Assembly: GCA_933228895.1 (NCBI GenBank)
Contig: OW121857.1
Location: forward strand, 79,479,672-79,543,671
Length of the DNA: 64,000 bases
From: Platycnemis pennipes
Lineage: Eukaryota > Arthropoda > Insecta > Odonata > Platycnemididae
Reading direction: 5' to 3'
This document shows positions 33,226 to 45,997 of this stretch, one piece after another. Every line of letters begins with the position of its first letter. Within the stretch, counting starts at the first letter, position 1. Below the pieces are notes generated by a model that was not told the origin of the DNA, ran no database searches, and saw only the letters and a list, made by a program, of their open reading frames with translations. The translations under genes and the position numbers were made by a program.

Positions 33226-34166
33226 CGATCGATGCAACAAACTTTTGTCAACGAGACGTTCAAGAGTATTTTAATATGATGGGCATGACAGTTTCTGGAT
33301 AATTCTTCAGATGTTAAATAACTGGACGTCGTAAAATACCTTAAACCTGTAAAGTATTACACCTTTTCAGTTTTCTGTAATTTGCAAATTGCCAATACTA
33401 GATGATACCCAATGAGGATGTTGAATTAAAAAATTTTATATGAGTCGTGTTGGAAAGCATTCGAAATTGGGAATGTTCCGATATCAGCAAAACTGCCTAA
33501 AATAGTCAGACGTGGCTTAGCCACGCTAAAACGTGGTTAAGATATCACCAATGGCAACTGTAGCGATTCTCATTTGAACGGGTATCAATACCCACAAATG
33601 ATGCTAGCAAAATTTTATCGATAACTTTTAAATTCCATTTCTTTGTGGTATTTCTTTAGAATGTTCACACTAACTAAGCAATATGATTTTCGACAAAAAG
33701 AGGGAGGAAGATGTTTTATAGAAGTATTTTATACTACGAACTCCATGATGAACGTCTCAGTGGTATAGACATGTTGATCCCTTCTACTAATTCAACAGAA
33801 TATGAGCAAACTGATGCCTAACGGATTCAGGCACACTTCAAGACAAACTTCTTCCCTCAGAAGGTAGCATTTAGGCTCATAATTGGCAAATTCAAGCATG
33901 TATTAATCGTGAGATGATTTGCTTTTTAATTGTGCCTCTAGTCATTATTCTTAATTTGGAATCAGAAGTAGTATTTTTAGTATATACCTAATTAGAAAAG
34001 CATGTTATGCAACATGTTTCCTTCTAGTGCTGCTCTGTTTTAACTTTAGAGATTCTCCTAGGGTTCATTTCAAGCTTCAAATTCTTTTTCTTTCACATTC
34101 CAAAAGAGAGATCTATGGTAAACATTGCGACTTACTTTTAACAGCAGATATTGATTGTATGCAATC
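33226..34166. other. No recognised gene
   Basis: AT-rich, unassigned. A short perfect hairpin CGTGGC-TTA-GCCACG lies at about 33510-33524. Confidence 0.5.
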
Positions 34167-34444
34167 ATTCCATACAGGCACGTAGCCAGAAATCTGATTC
34201 GGGGTGGGGCTAAGTCTTGCGTAACTTGAAACAAATCAGCCTTGCCCATTCGGTGCCGACATGTTACAAATCTCTTCCCTTAATTTTCAGTGCATGGTAT
34301 TTATTTTGACAGTGCCCATACTTACCTCTTCTCACTGGTAAGGTTCACTGCTAAAATCAGAACAACAAAATTTTTGGGAAAATTTTGGGGGGAGCTGAAT
34401 CACCAGAAGCCCCCTCCCCCCCTGGCTACGTGCCTGATTACATA
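34167..34444. mobile_element. hAT-type MITE with 8-bp target duplication
   Basis: A 262-bp element (34175-34436) starts CAGGCACGTAGCCAG and ends with its exact inverse. It is flanked by ATTCCATA (34167-34174) and ATTACATA (34437-34444), an 8-bp duplication with one mismatch. G/C runs follow the ends internally. The 8-bp duplication and CAG-type ends fit the hAT superfamily. There is no transposase; the frames 34290-34505 (+) and 34332-34523 (-) merely overlap it. Confidence 0.85.
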
Positions 34445-34828
34445 CATATTGATTCATGGAGGGACGTTCACAACATTTGACGAATATGCGCACATTTGGT
34501 TTTAAGTGAGTATGGAATGACAATATTTCCCATTAATGGGTAATTTCCCCAATTCATTCCTTTGAACCTAGCAATCTGCGTCATTCTCCCAGATTAGCGG
34601 TCACCCTCTGGCTTGATAGCTCCATTTGTTCCTCTCTGCGCTGATCTGGTGCTTTAATCATCGTAAAATATATACACTACCGCGAGTAATTCCTCGACGC
34701 ATCTAATAATAGAAAATTACTCGCCGGGGAGCTTACAGATCACTCCCGGACCGCCAATTTGCACTGAGTGCATTGGCTCAATAATCGGGCAATGTAATCC
34801 GGAGGAATGGTCCATGAGTATTCGTCAT

Positions 34829-34847
34829 CATCATCATCATCATGGGT
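34829..34847 (-). repeat. CAT/GAT-triplet tail of RTE-like LINE
   Basis: CATCATCATCATCATCAT precedes the antisense 3' end of the RTE-like copy. The same GAT run follows the plus-strand copy at 39618-39631, so it is the family's tail. Confidence 0.8.
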
Positions 34848-35755
34848 CAACAATCCCAGGATTGGTTTGATGCAGCCCTCCACTCGATTCTTCTATCGGC
34901 CAACCTCTTCATATCAACGTAACTTCTCTCTTTTACATCCTTCACAACCGGCTCTATGTATCTCATGCAAGGCCTGCCTTTTCCAGTCTTTCCGTTCACT
35001 TTTCCCTCGACGATTGTCTTCATTAGGCTATCGTGTCTTAAGATATGGCCGATTTTCCATTTATCCATTTTATCTTCATCATTCTTCGGTAGCACCACAT
35101 TTCAAAAGCTTCCAGCCTTGACTTTGACCTTAACTCTGCTCCTGTTATAGTCCATGCTTCGCTGCCATATAGTAAAATGCTCCAGATGTATGTTCTTACG
35201 AAATGTTTCCTCACTTCCACACTTGTATTTGCAGCAGTAAGTAGAATCTTCTTTTGGTAAAATGCCCTTTCGCCTGGGCAATCCTACTGACAATTTCTCT
35301 TTTACTTCGTCCATTGCTGGTTTCTCGGCATCCCAGGTAACAGCACTATTCCACCTCCTCGATTTTTTGTTTTCATAGTTTAACATTTGTCCTGGCTTCT
35401 TTCTTCCCACTGCATACCAATACCTTAGTCTTCTTTTTATTGATATTCAGGTGATATCTAGCCAATATCCTCTCCATATTTCTTAGTGTTTTCTTTAAAA
35501 CGTCTTCCGTTTCTGCCATGACTGCTATGTCGTCGGCGAACCGCATAATGCTGATTTTCTCCCCGTAAATATTCAATCCCGGAGACATTTATTTGACTTT
35601 TTGGATGCTTTCTCAATGAATAATACGGGAGCCAGTGCACAGCCTTGTCTCACTCCTTTCTTTATGCTTGCTTCTCTACTACTGGATCCTGATTTCATGA
35701 CAGCCACCTGGTTTTTATATAAGCTGTAGATAGCTCTTAAGTCATTGTATGACAC
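34848..35755 (-). mobile_element. RTE-like LINE, longest copy in the window
   Basis: On the minus strand, in order: IKKGVRQGCALAPVLF (RT motif), FADDIAVMAE (catalytic FADD), INKKKTKVLVCSG, VRTYIWSILLYGSEAWTITG, AEAFEMWCYRRMMKIKW-type and KIGHILRHDSLMKTIVEGKV. The codons lie in several overlapping frames (35573-35755, 35373-35588, 35102-35410, 35038-35220, 34847-35098), so it is a frameshifted pseudogene. It also lacks about 90 bases encoding the DRVSNEEVLRRVGEKRS...NL segment that 39279-39607 retains. Confidence 0.88.
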
Positions 35756-36439
35756 TCTAATTTATTTGAGACTCCGAGAATTTGAATCAAGGTTTTTACA
35801 CCCTTATTTCGTTCAATTATGGCACAATAGGACAGAGGGCATTATTATCCAACAGAGGGCAGTAACAATTGGCGATATCACCGCTAGGCGTTCGGTTTTT
35901 ACTCTTTTTCTTCTTTTTTTCGAGAACAACTGTACGCTCGCGATGTGGACGAACGTTATTTTATCTTCGTTTCATTCGTTGTGGTGGCATTCCCAACTGT
36001 TTCGCACCAGGACGCCCTTCGTGGTATGTGTGGTGAAAAAGAGAATCATTCGTGAGCAAATTAAATGAATGCCTCGGGTGTTCCAGCTGTTCTCGTCCGT
36101 ACACTTCGTCCCCGGGCGACTTCGGAAATGGAGAGCTTTGGAATATTTTTTTGTAATTTTATTGTGATCCTTATGTCTCATGACTCTACTTGAAAATCTC
36201 ATCTCGATGAAACCATTTCACTGCGACAAAGTGGGACGCCGGACATGGGAGATGGTGACGGACAGCCGCGAAGAGCTCTTCCTTCTCAAGGCCTTCTCAA
36301 GCACGCGAAAACACTCAACCCTTCATACTTCACGGCCACATCCCATCCATCCTTTTCAAGTGAGTGTGCAGTATAAGGATCCGAAATACATGAAAGGATG
36401 AACGAAAAGTTGGTGAAGAAGGTGGAATTGTACTACCAT
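35756..36439. other. No recognised gene
   Basis: A 107-codon frame at 35745-36068 (+) and a 76-codon frame at 35972-36202 (-) overlap and have no recognised domain. Confidence 0.45.
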
Positions 36440-36545
36440 ATTTCAAGCGGAAGAAATTCGACTGATCCGGGATTCAAACTAAGGATCTTCAGCTTTTCGA
36501 ACTGACGTGCTACTAGTTACACCACCCTTGTGAAACAATATTCGA
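36440..36545 (-). repeat. tRNA-derived element head
   Basis: On the minus strand GGGTGGTGTAACTAGTAGCA (A box) and TTAGTTTGAATCCCGG (B box) sit at tRNA spacing. The TAACTAGTAG part matches the head of the palindromic element at 11131-11191, suggesting the same family. Confidence 0.5.
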
Positions 36546-36924
36546 TGAGAAATCGGCAGGAGCTGTGGGGAACACAAAAATTTGAAGCCCAAGGGTAGAA
36601 TGAGTGCTTGCTAGTGTCCCTCATAGACCGAATTCGGAACCCGGAAATAATTTCATCGGAATCATTGGCTGAATGTCGTGAGGATAGTAGATACATTTAT
36701 GCCTAAAGGCCATCTTGATGCTCACTTAGTTATGAGGTGCATGCATGCGTTACAAAGTTGCAAAATTAAAAAATGTTTATGCTACCTGAATTTCAGATAG
36801 TTTATTCAAGGTTTGGAGATAGGCTTTAGTCAGATTCAAGCACCTCAGTCGGCCACCAGCGAACAATCATTTCAGCGAAACGTTAGTAAAAATTGGTGGG
36901 CATAAATGAGTCATTAGTCTCCTT

Positions 36925-36990
36925 CGCCCCTTTAAAGACATGCCATACCGACGCCGGGTTTACCTCCATCTTTCTTTCTTATCCTTCAAT
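36925..36990 (+). mobile_element. S1 SINE, short 3' fragment
   Basis: ATGCCATACCGACGCCGGGT followed by a TACCTCCATCTTTCTTTC block matches the S1 3' module. Confidence 0.6.
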
Positions 36991-38194
36991 CCCCATGAAG
37001 GGGAAACCACATTAAAATATTTCCGTTTTTAGGTGTTTTTAAGTTCGGAACTAAATCAAAACCACTGATTAGAATACACGAAAGGACGAATGTACGGATC
37101 CATTGAAATAGTGGTTTGGATCCCGGAATTCGATTCTTTTCATGTTGAAATCTGACTCCTTTCCACCATCACCACCAAAGAATCATTTGTGAACCTTTGG
37201 CTTTTTGTGTGTGAACGCCGCACATAGGGCAACTATCCTCCACTCGTCGGTGGGCGAAGCCTATGTGAACCCATCCAGGCACCTCAAATTCATCGGGTGT
37301 GAGAGGATGCATTATTTCCGGAAGGGGTAATGTGTGTAATGGATTGACGTTGGCTTCTTTACTCTTTCCAGCCGGAATTAATGCCCAACCCCCTAGCTGC
37401 CCCACCGAGCGGACGGACAGAAAAAATATTGAGCATTATTCTCCCCCACTCTCTCAACTTGAAATGGCGTAACGGATGGCGTGGCGGTGCGAAATATTTC
37501 CGCTCTGCTTTTGTTATTTCTATTCGGGATTCAGAGCCGGATATCGAGGGACTGATCCGTAAAAATCTTTCCGCGCAAACCTAAATTCGCTTCTTTTCGA
37601 TGAAGTATAATTGGTCTTCCGGCACAAAAAAAGCGAGAGCTCCATCCAAAACATTAATATCGGGGCGGGAAAAAAATTAAAGGCAGGAAGCGTCGCGGTT
37701 GGCCTGCACCTCCACTTGAGGAAATCGTCTCTCCTTTCGCAGCTAGTCTCACTTCCACCACTCTCCGTCGAACCCGTCGTATGTGTGTGAGGAAGCGTAG
37801 GTTTAACCCTTTTTCAGCCTAATTTAGTGCTATGGCTGTTTGGGCGAGGGTCGAAGGGGTGATTTTATTGGCGTCGGCTTGCCCAGTGATGTGAACAACG
37901 CCGCGGAATTCTTTCCCCATTGGGAATTCTTTTTTTCGGCAGACTGCGTTCCCGTCCCGTGACACACGTGTTAAAAACGATCTTTGATACCGTTGGAGAT
38001 TTTCCGAGCGGATACACATTAAATCTAATGTAGGAGGCACGTGTATGACTCGGTTCCGAACCCTAATTGAATTTTATTCTTTCCATTAAAAGTTTCCATC
38101 ATATTGAAAAGGCTTCGAGAGAGCTAGGGAAAGGCACGTTGAACAATTTATGTGGTAGTTTAAATCAGTTCAGACGAAAAATTTTAAGCTGGAT
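36991..38194. other. No recognised gene
   Basis: Short frames on both strands (37169-37405 -, 37381-37584 +, 37819-38040 -) are without motifs. GC-richer near 37380-37560. Confidence 0.45.
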
Positions 38195-38296
38195 ATATCT
38201 TTTTTTATGCATGATATGTAATGCATGTTTGGTTTAAGTTCACCCTCTGCCATACACCTTTATGGTGACTTGCAGAGTATTATGTAGATGTAGATA
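38195..38296 (+). mobile_element. LINE-A 3' end
   Basis: ATGCATGATATGTAATGCAT, the terminal block CCCTCTGCCATACACC ... GGTGACTTGCAGAGTATTAT and a TAGATGTAGAT tail. Non-coding. Confidence 0.85.
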
Positions 38297-38329
38297 ATTG
38301 CAGTATCGAATATATTTGTTCTAAGGGAT

Positions 38330-38480
38330 TACATTTTAACGTCCCATCTGACGAAAATAGTATGTACTGCGCTTGAAGTGCTCTCCTATTCAAGATTTTA
38401 CCTGAAAATCACTGAATAATCTGCCGGAGATCGATCTCCGACGTTTAAGACTAGTCTCTTACCTCGTATATACTCGATGC
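38330..38480 (-). mobile_element. S1 SINE, head half
   Basis: The minus-strand core (TTTTAACGTCCCATCTGACG) is followed by the linker (CTTGAAGTGCTCTCC) and a diverged tRNA head with GGAGATCGATCTCC at the B-box position. It lies immediately downstream of a LINE-A 3' end. Confidence 0.7.
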
Positions 38481-38754
38481 TTGTAAAAAAATCATTAACA
38501 ACTTAAACTTAAAATTTAATACTTTAAATAACTAATTAATTTTTATAGTTCACACCCAGGAAAAATATAATGTAATCAATTACATCTCCAGGGTCTGGAT
38601 AATTGTTTAACACGGATGTACTGCAACATAAAATGAAATTGGTTAGTGGAAAAAGCGCTTAAATTGATTTATTTTACCTTTTTATGCATATGATTTGTAG
38701 TTTTATTACGTCAAAATCCGTTTATGTTACTTAATCTCCTAAGTACATCCCAAG

Positions 38755-39172
38755 AAAATATTTAACTGTTGACGTTAAAAACATTTTGCGAACTCCGACT
38801 TATCATGGTAGACTTGACCATTAACATTAAATAAAGAAAATTCCCAAAACGTTATATTTAAACTGTCGTTTTTTCCTCATGCAGTAAGGGATATGAACAG
38901 TTGTGGATGTATTCAATAGTCTCTATGCAAATAAGTATACAAGTTTATCAATGGATAGCATGGGTTGTTGTATTGCATGTTGGCACAAGGAATTAGAGGT
39001 AACTCAACTAACATGATTGATTTGCTCTTTAAATCTTTTTTAAGTTCTTATGTGTTAACTAGAATATAGCTACTAATCCTTTTTAAGCATAATATGTAAT
39101 GTAATGCACGTTTGCCAAGCACTTTTATGATGGCTTCGAAGGTATTATGTAGATTTAATGTGTAGATACAGA
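38755..39172 (+). mobile_element. LINE-A, degenerate copy
   Basis: GACGTTAAAAACATTTTGCG then CTTATCATGGTAGACTTGAC match the C-terminal coding part (VKNILRTPTYYGRLDH). A diverged UTR, terminal block (GATGGCTTCGAAGGTATTAT) and imperfect hexamers follow. Confidence 0.75.
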
Positions 39173-39274
39173 AATATCAACTAGGTATTAATTGTTAGTG
39201 GAAGCGTGTGAGCAAAACCATATTTCTAAAACGCGCGTGGTGAATATTTTATCTTGGTATTCTTTCGGCGTGAT

Positions 39275-39607
39275 GTTGATGTGATGTGGTGTTACAGAAG
39301 AATGCTGAAGATTAAATGGATCGATCGAGTAAGTAACGAGGAAGTGCTAAGAAGAGTAGGAGAAAAGAGAAGTCTGCTGACAACTCTAAAAAGAAGAAGG
39401 GAAAACTTAATCGGCCATATCCTGAGACACGATGGCCTGATGAAGACTATCGTCGAGGGAAAAGTGAACGGGAAGATTGGAAAAGGCAGGCCTCGTATAA
39501 GATACATGGAACAGGTTGTGAAGAATGTAAAAGAGAAGAATTACGTCACAATGAAAAGGTTGGCCGATAGAAGAATCGAGTGGAAAGCTGCGTCAAACCA
39601 ATCCTAG
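39275..39607 (+). pseudogene. RTE-like reverse transcriptase, C-terminal end
   Basis: An open frame of about 110 codons to the stop at 39607: WCYRRMLKIKWIDRVSNEEV, LRRVGEKRSLLTTLKRRREN, LIGHILRHDGLMKTIVEGKV and MKRLADRRIEWKAASNQS. This tail is common at the C-terminus of arthropod endonuclease/reverse-transcriptase ORFs of RTE-like LINEs. No catalytic domain remains. The apparent start codon at 39254 lies in flanking DNA and is not a real start. Confidence 0.85.
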
Positions 39608-39631
39608 GATTGTTGACCAATGATGATGATG
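39279..39631 (+). mobile_element. RTE-like LINE, 3' part with intact frame
   Basis: Strongly 5'-truncated copy ending in GAT repeats (39618-39631) after CCAATCCTAGGATTGTTGAC. Its frame is the cleanest of the six copies and serves as the local reference. Confidence 0.9.
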
Positions 39632-40099
39632 ATTCTTTCGGCTGAGAAATCGGTATGCTTCCCAATTTACATAACGCTCCACCTCAATCACGCTTCCACG
39701 GCTTCCAATATACATTCGTCCCTTGTCACCTAATCCATCAACTTATCCTAACTCCTATCATCCGCATAAACTTAGTCTAGCCAACCTAAATGACTTCATC
39801 CATACCGTCATGTCACGTACCGCATTTACCACCATATTATTTTCGTAATGTCCACATTTCGAGATATTTCAAATGCTGAGGTAAATATGAATTTTCCACA
39901 CACACTTTTTTGGCATACCGCATTAACTCTGGGAAACGATTGCGGTGAATTTTCTTTCCGCTCACGAATAATCACGAGCCGTTTCATAATTTTTTTTTCA
40001 ATTGCCGAATCATGTGGGCGCTTCGTGTACCTTTAATCAGCCCGCGATGCACTCTGAGCGCTTGATAAATAATCGGAAGGTAATACGGGTCGTTCCGTG
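39632..40099. other. No recognised feature
   Basis: Pyrimidine-leaning sequence at 39650-39800, otherwise AT-rich. Nothing assignable. Confidence 0.5.
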
Positions 40100-41560
40100 T
40101 GATCGGTGAAGCCAGGCTTTCATCATAACCTCGTGTTAGCATTTCACTCACTCGCACACATAGTCCGTTCATCTCTCTCACACTCCTCCCATCGAGCGGT
40201 CGTGATCCGGAACGATCCCACCCCCGCGCACCATTCTTTCCCATCTCCAACGACTTCCCACCCACCCACACACGCCAAAGCTCCCTTTACCCACACACCC
40301 TCCCCCAGGCCGATACGGCACCCCCGAAATCAATCACGGATTTTCGGATGTGTAATAGCTTCGACCGGATCCGGTCAGGATGCGAGCGCGGGTGGGGGCA
40401 TGGGAACGAAACAAGAGAAGGAAAGCATTGCGGGGAGATCGGTTCATTTTTTTTTGGACCTCTATGGGGGGAGGGCGGTTTATTTTATTCTGGAAAGGGA
40501 GGGATAAGAGGAGGAGTGGTTTCTGAATAAAAAGGATAGCGTTAACCCGCAGACCGCGTGGATTTTCCGTCCGGGGAATCTTTTTTTTTCCGCTCGAAAC
40601 TGATGGAATGTCGAAGGCCCCAAAAAAAGATGAATGAAACGGAATGAAAAAAAAGAGCGGGAGATCCGTATGAAACAAATGAAAATCTTTTAAGCCGAGA
40701 CCCATCATGCCACTCAACCGACGCCCACACGTCCCCGGGATTCATTTTCTGGGTCACTCCACACGTTCCTCTTCACTTTCCCAACTCGCTCGGCTAGCGG
40801 AGAGGGGGTGGTGGGATGGAAGAGGAAGAATAAGGGTGGGAATGAAGAGTGGGATGAGTGAGAGAGAGTGAGAGAGGGGGGGTGAGGTTGCGGAACGAAT
40901 GTAGAGAGAGAGAGAAAAGGGAGGGTTTCGGGGGAAGACGAGGAAGATGAGAGAGAAGCAAAGAGCGAAAACGCTTTTGGGCGGAAAAGGGAGCTTCTGG
41001 ATTTTGAAAGTAAATTATTTCTGGTGGGAAAAGGGATGAGGGAAAAGGGAATAAAGGAAGCATAGAGGGAGAGATATGAGGGGGTAGTGGCGCTGGGAAG
41101 TGGCGGTTGGGTGTGGGGAAAGGAGATAAGAGGACAGAAAGGGTTCCCGAAAAAATGAATCCCAACCTCCTGCTCTTCTCCAGACTGGGAAAGATGGGAA
41201 GCGAGGCTCGTGGTGCCAAGAGCTTCGGAAGGAGGAGAAAGTATTCCTCGGGAGGAGGTGGGAATGGCATCGGAAGGAGTTCACGACATGACGCCCCTCC
41301 TTCGAGAGACGGATTCTGCGAAAATCGGACATTTTTGTATTCTTTGGCGGGAGCGCGGTTGAAATAAATGTTCCCCTCTCTCCGGAGATCCATCTCCACA
41401 GTTCTCCCAGCGCGAAATCCCTCCGCTGACAAATATGTGGGCTGAAAAAAATATGTTCACGCGTGCATGTAAAAGCTGCTGCTTGTTTGACGCGCAATAT
41501 TTCAGATTCCTCCCTACCCAACTCACCCCTCCCTCAGTGATCCGCGAGCGATATCTCTGC
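40100..41560. other. Long strand-asymmetric, GC-rich tract
   Basis: 40130-40320 is C-rich. 40790-41280 is strongly purine-rich on plus (GA and GGGA repeats). Frames up to 212 codons (40794-41432 -; 41015-41521 -) are Ser/Pro/Leu-rich products of this bias and overlap each other in different frames. I therefore do not call genes, though a regulatory or exon-bearing CpG region is possible. Confidence 0.45.
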
Positions 41561-44500
41561 GTTTGTCCTGCATGATCTCCCCAAGTTTTTACCTCCGCTG
41601 GTGTCACACGTCCATTTCAAGTATTTTGGAACGAGCGCTAAGCCGCGGCGTAACACGCGTTTCAATTGTCCGCGGACAAGGGAATTTTACTGGGTCAATT
41701 AAGCTTCATTGCGTCAGCGAAGTGATGTGTATTCTAGATTTTTCCGAAAGCATTAATTCTTCGCAGACTTCAGAAATTCTGGGATGGCAAAATTTTTCGT
41801 CGGTTTTCGTTCATTACGTCAGCTTAGGTATTTTTCTTACATTTCAATGTCCGGTGAAGTACTATCGCATTCATATTGAATATTCTGGTATGATCTTGAT
41901 TATGCACGAACATGAGAAAACAGAAGAAAGATACTATTGGGGCAAATTCAATTTACTGACCGAGAAGTGGATAGTTTTGCGAAATGAGTTACAAAATAAT
42001 TGACGACCATTCAGCGACACGAATCATCATAAATGATTTACGGCAGTGCGCTTTTGAACCAGCAGTGTAGGAATTTTTATCCATTCATTAATACCTATTT
42101 TTCAAACTAATTACGTTATATCTTAATATATAACGAGAATTATTTGTTTATAATAATATTGATCCGTTTATTCTGACATTTAACTCATTTATCAATCTTG
42201 CCATGTCCTATTCTTCTATGGATAAATAAACCTCTCTCCTTTACCTCCCTTTCCACGTTTTCGTTTTCATTGCTCTTTTTGCAAGGATGGCATCATTACG
42301 TGGGTACCTCACTTCGAATCTCTCTAAGAGGACTTAAGTACCACTGATGATTTTCCTTTTCTTATGTAACACTCTGCCTTTTGGCTTCATGTCCTCCCGG
42401 AAGTTTCTTTCTTCCAATTTTCCTTTCTTCTTAAGTGTCTTCCCTTGGTGATCAATCAAAAAGGCTTCCATTCCTCAGATTGGTTTTCAGCAGCTTTTCA
42501 TCACATGCCATTCTCCCCTTTAGCCTCTTCATTTCGGTGACTTATCCGCCTTTAAATCTGATCAACGGATTTCCCGTCCCAATCCATTTCTTTCCTTTGG
42601 CACCTCAAAATTTTCTTCGTTATCCAACCATTCCTTGGATCATGTGGTGCCCAATATCTCATCTGTTCTTTTTATGAGTGACTTTCTTTCACTTTCTGAC
42701 TACATTTTGGTTTTCCTCGGCTTGAAATTTCAGAGTCATAGAACATTTGAATTGCCAATTGTGTTAATCTACTGTCATCGTATTAATTTATCAATTGTTC
42801 CTTTGCTCTTCTCAGATGGACGTCGCTTTTTCATTATTGCAGTCCTCAACTCAATAACTCAATCTAACACTAGATTTACCGTCGGGTTTCCCACCTAACT
42901 CTACATCCATTCCAGAAAGGGAATGCAAATACGCAGAATTTTTAGCCACCATGCCCTCATGATGAAAAAAAAACCAACTATATGACAACAGAGCTTCTCT
43001 CATCACATTAAATAAAGCATCACCTCACCTTAGGTCTCGTGCTTTTTATAAACTGTGTTTAAAAGACATAAAATTAAGATCAGCAAAAGCCTGCAAAAGC
43101 ATGTACTGTTGGAAGAAGGCTGCTGTTTTAGTCACGGAACTAGTTTTTAGGAATAATAATTGATATATTTTGGAGTTAAAAGTATCGATTGGACAAAATC
43201 TAAGGTAATGAGTTGAATGAAGAGAATGTTCAATTACGAAGCTAGGCATAAATGGAGACCAAAGAATATTTTCTAGAGAATTCAAAAGTGGCTTCTTACT
43301 CAGAAGGCCGCATTAGAATGAGATTACTGGGTTACAAGGAAACAGAGAGGAAGAACCCTGCTATATGACAGGAGATATTGGTGATTGAAAAGATTTGGTG
43401 AAATGAAATAGAAATTATATCATCATGCTGGTAGGCACATATTCATTGGCTAGAGGCTTATGAGACATCTACTACTATAGTCGATAATTTTGACCCAATA
43501 ATTTCTTAAAATACGCTCGAATTCACTATCATTGCCATGTAATGCACAATTTAGGAATCGAAAAAATCATTTTAAACAAATCTAACCATGAAATCTTAAG
43601 AAGCAGTCCTTTAACCTTGGGGAGTTATTAGCTTAGCAATGTTCCTAATTCTGTCATAGCTGAGCCGACCAAACATATTGTTCCCGTCACTTTAATATGA
43701 ATTAATTTTTCCCCGCTACAAAACAAATCTCATTAATTTTACATTTGTGCCAAGCATATAAGTGAACGATGACAATTTCTATCATTGAAAATGCAATCTT
43801 CGCTAGAGTCTAACCAATTCCCCACATAGTTGCCGAATGACAAACAATCGCCATGACTCCACGCGTAGATCAATGAAGATTCAGGCCGGCGTTAGACATC
43901 TCCGGGAGCCCTCGTCGGCAATCACGAACTTAGAGGAGTTTGAAGATGGAGAGAGGGAAAACAAGGGCATTGGGGTGGGATAAGGGTGGGGACGAGGGAC
44001 ACTTTCCCGCCTCCACTAATTGTATATGTTGGGAAACACTGATTAAACGACTGTTAATTTCCCTCAAGAACAAGAAGGGGAGGGAGGAATCTTTGGCTGG
44101 GGTCGCTTTTATGGGGGAGTTGGAGAGGTTTTACACACTCAACGAATGAACGACGAAGAAGACCGGCGCTATGGCAGAACAGCTTAAAGAAAATTGAAGA
44201 AGGGAACGAGGGAGAAATAAACCAAAATAAACCCAATCGTGGTTTTATATCAGATTTATGGGACGAGGAATGGGGTCGTTTAACTTATTTTTATATTGCC
44301 GAATATAATTGAGTTTGTATAATAAAAATACCCGTATTTTTCCGTTCTTCGATCAGTCAATTAGTTCACGAGTTATAAGCGGCGAAAACTGATGTTTTTA
44401 ACCCTTTCGGAAAAGTGGGCGTGCATGCGACCTCTTGCGTCATTCACTTCGTCCAATCACAATTGAGACTTCAAAGCTCCTTCGCTCCATCACAATGGGG

Positions 44501-44834
44501 AACACACAGCTGACTCTGCCAATGGAAGTGGTTGCGACAGAATCTGTGCGAGAAGACATTCCGATCCCCCAGTGTAAGTTGTTACGATAAGTTTTTCATC
44601 GTCCATGTTTACATTTCCTTGTTCCATTCTTTCCTTCTTGCCAATTATATGGTGACATCAGAAAAATACTTCATCCTGCTTCCGGGGCAAACACTTTCTT
44701 GGAATTCCATTTGGAGGGCATGCAGTAATATGTATAATATCGCCTGGGTAGCGAATCGATTCATTTTGAGGCATCTGACATCACAAAATTTAGAATAATG
44801 TAAATCTGATAAATCTTTAAAATGATTCATAAAA
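41561..44834. other. No recognised gene
   Basis: The longest frame is 41563-42003 (+, 146 codons). It has ordinary-looking composition but no motif I recognise, and could be chance or an exon fragment. Others (42435-42677, 42635-42898, 44532-44798) are unremarkable. No repeat family of this window was detected. Confidence 0.45.
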
Positions 44835-44839
44835 TTATC

Positions 44840-45480
44840 ATAATTATGGGTCAACAAACCTAGGATTGGTTTGACTCAGCCCTCCCCTCAATTCTTCTAT
44901 CGGCCAACTCCTTCATATTAACGTAGTTCCTCTCTTTCACGTCCTTTACGACCTGTTGTATGTAACTCATACGAGACCTGCCTTTTCCATTCTTCCCGTT
45001 CACTTTTCCTTCGACGATTATCTTCATCAGGCCATCGTGTCTTAAGATATGGCCGATTAAGTTGTCCCGTCTTCTTTTTTCGTTTTCAGCGGACTTCTCT
45101 TTTCTCCCACTCTTCTTACGACGTATTCATTTGTCACTTGATCGATCCATTTTATCTTCATCATTCTTCGGTAGCACCATATTTCAAATGCTACCAGCCT
45201 TGACTTTGCTGCTGTTATCGTCCATGCTTCGCTGCCATACAGTAAAATGCTTCAGATGTATGTTCTAATGAAATGTTTCCTCACTTCCACGCTTGAATTT
45301 GCAGCCGTAAGTAGAATCTTCTTTCGGTAAAATGCAATTTCGCCTGAGCAGTCCTACTGGCAATTTCTCTTTTACGTTGTTGATCCCTGGTTACTCGACT
45401 TCCCAGATAGCAGTACTCTTTCACCTCCTCAAGTTTTTGTTCTCCTAGTTCAACGTTGGTCCTTGTTTCTCTATAAGACG
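44840..45480 (-). mobile_element. RTE-like LINE, 3' part
   Basis: The antisense 3' UTR (AACAAACCTAGGATTGGTTT) is followed by the IGHILRHDGLMKIIVEG-type and WCYRRMMKIKWIDR-type coding segments, then the upstream TYIWSILLYGSEAWTI-type region. It parallels 34848-35390 but keeps the segment deleted there. Frame broken in several places. Confidence 0.85.
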
Positions 45481-45997
45481 TCCAATCTACACTCGTATTG
45501 AAATTTACGACTGATTGTCTGATCCCATTCCAATGTGATTATACACATATTATTGATGTGTCGACTTCAGGATTTGAATGTTGGTATGGTATTTTATTTT
45601 GCGTTTGAATTTTTCAAATCTGATTGAAAATATCCCTCATAGCTTTCACATGGTGGCATTCGTTACATAAAGAATTTTGACTCGCTTATCTTGAAATAAT
45701 TGACGTGGATAAAGGATATGGACCCTAAGTAAACGCATTTTGGCGAATTTCTATAAGAAAATTTGGAATCTAATGGAACGGATAAGCTGCGAGCGAGAGT
45801 AGAAACTTGATGATAAGAACGGAAGGAAAAGGAGGAAATTTCCGTGTATTACGAATGAATCAGAGAGCGTAAATGGAGGAAATGGGATGTTTAAGGCGGC
45901 GATGGAGATGGGAGAATTTTTTCGAGATGATGTAGGCGTGGGAGAGAAGACGGATTTTGATTTGGAATGATGGAGAGAAGAAAGCGAGGAAAAAGAA
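45481..45997. other. No recognised feature
   Basis: AT-rich, then purine-rich from about 45780. The minus frame 45751-46101 runs into the LINE-A end and is not a gene. Confidence 0.5.

Noticed and set aside
40794..41521. Minus frames of 212 and 168 codons
   Set aside because: They overlap each other in different registers inside a purine-rich tract and consist of Ser/Pro/Leu/Phe runs: compositional open frames.
41563..42003. 146-codon plus frame of ordinary composition
   Set aside because: No motif, no similarity I recognise, no splice or regulatory context; kept only as unassigned.
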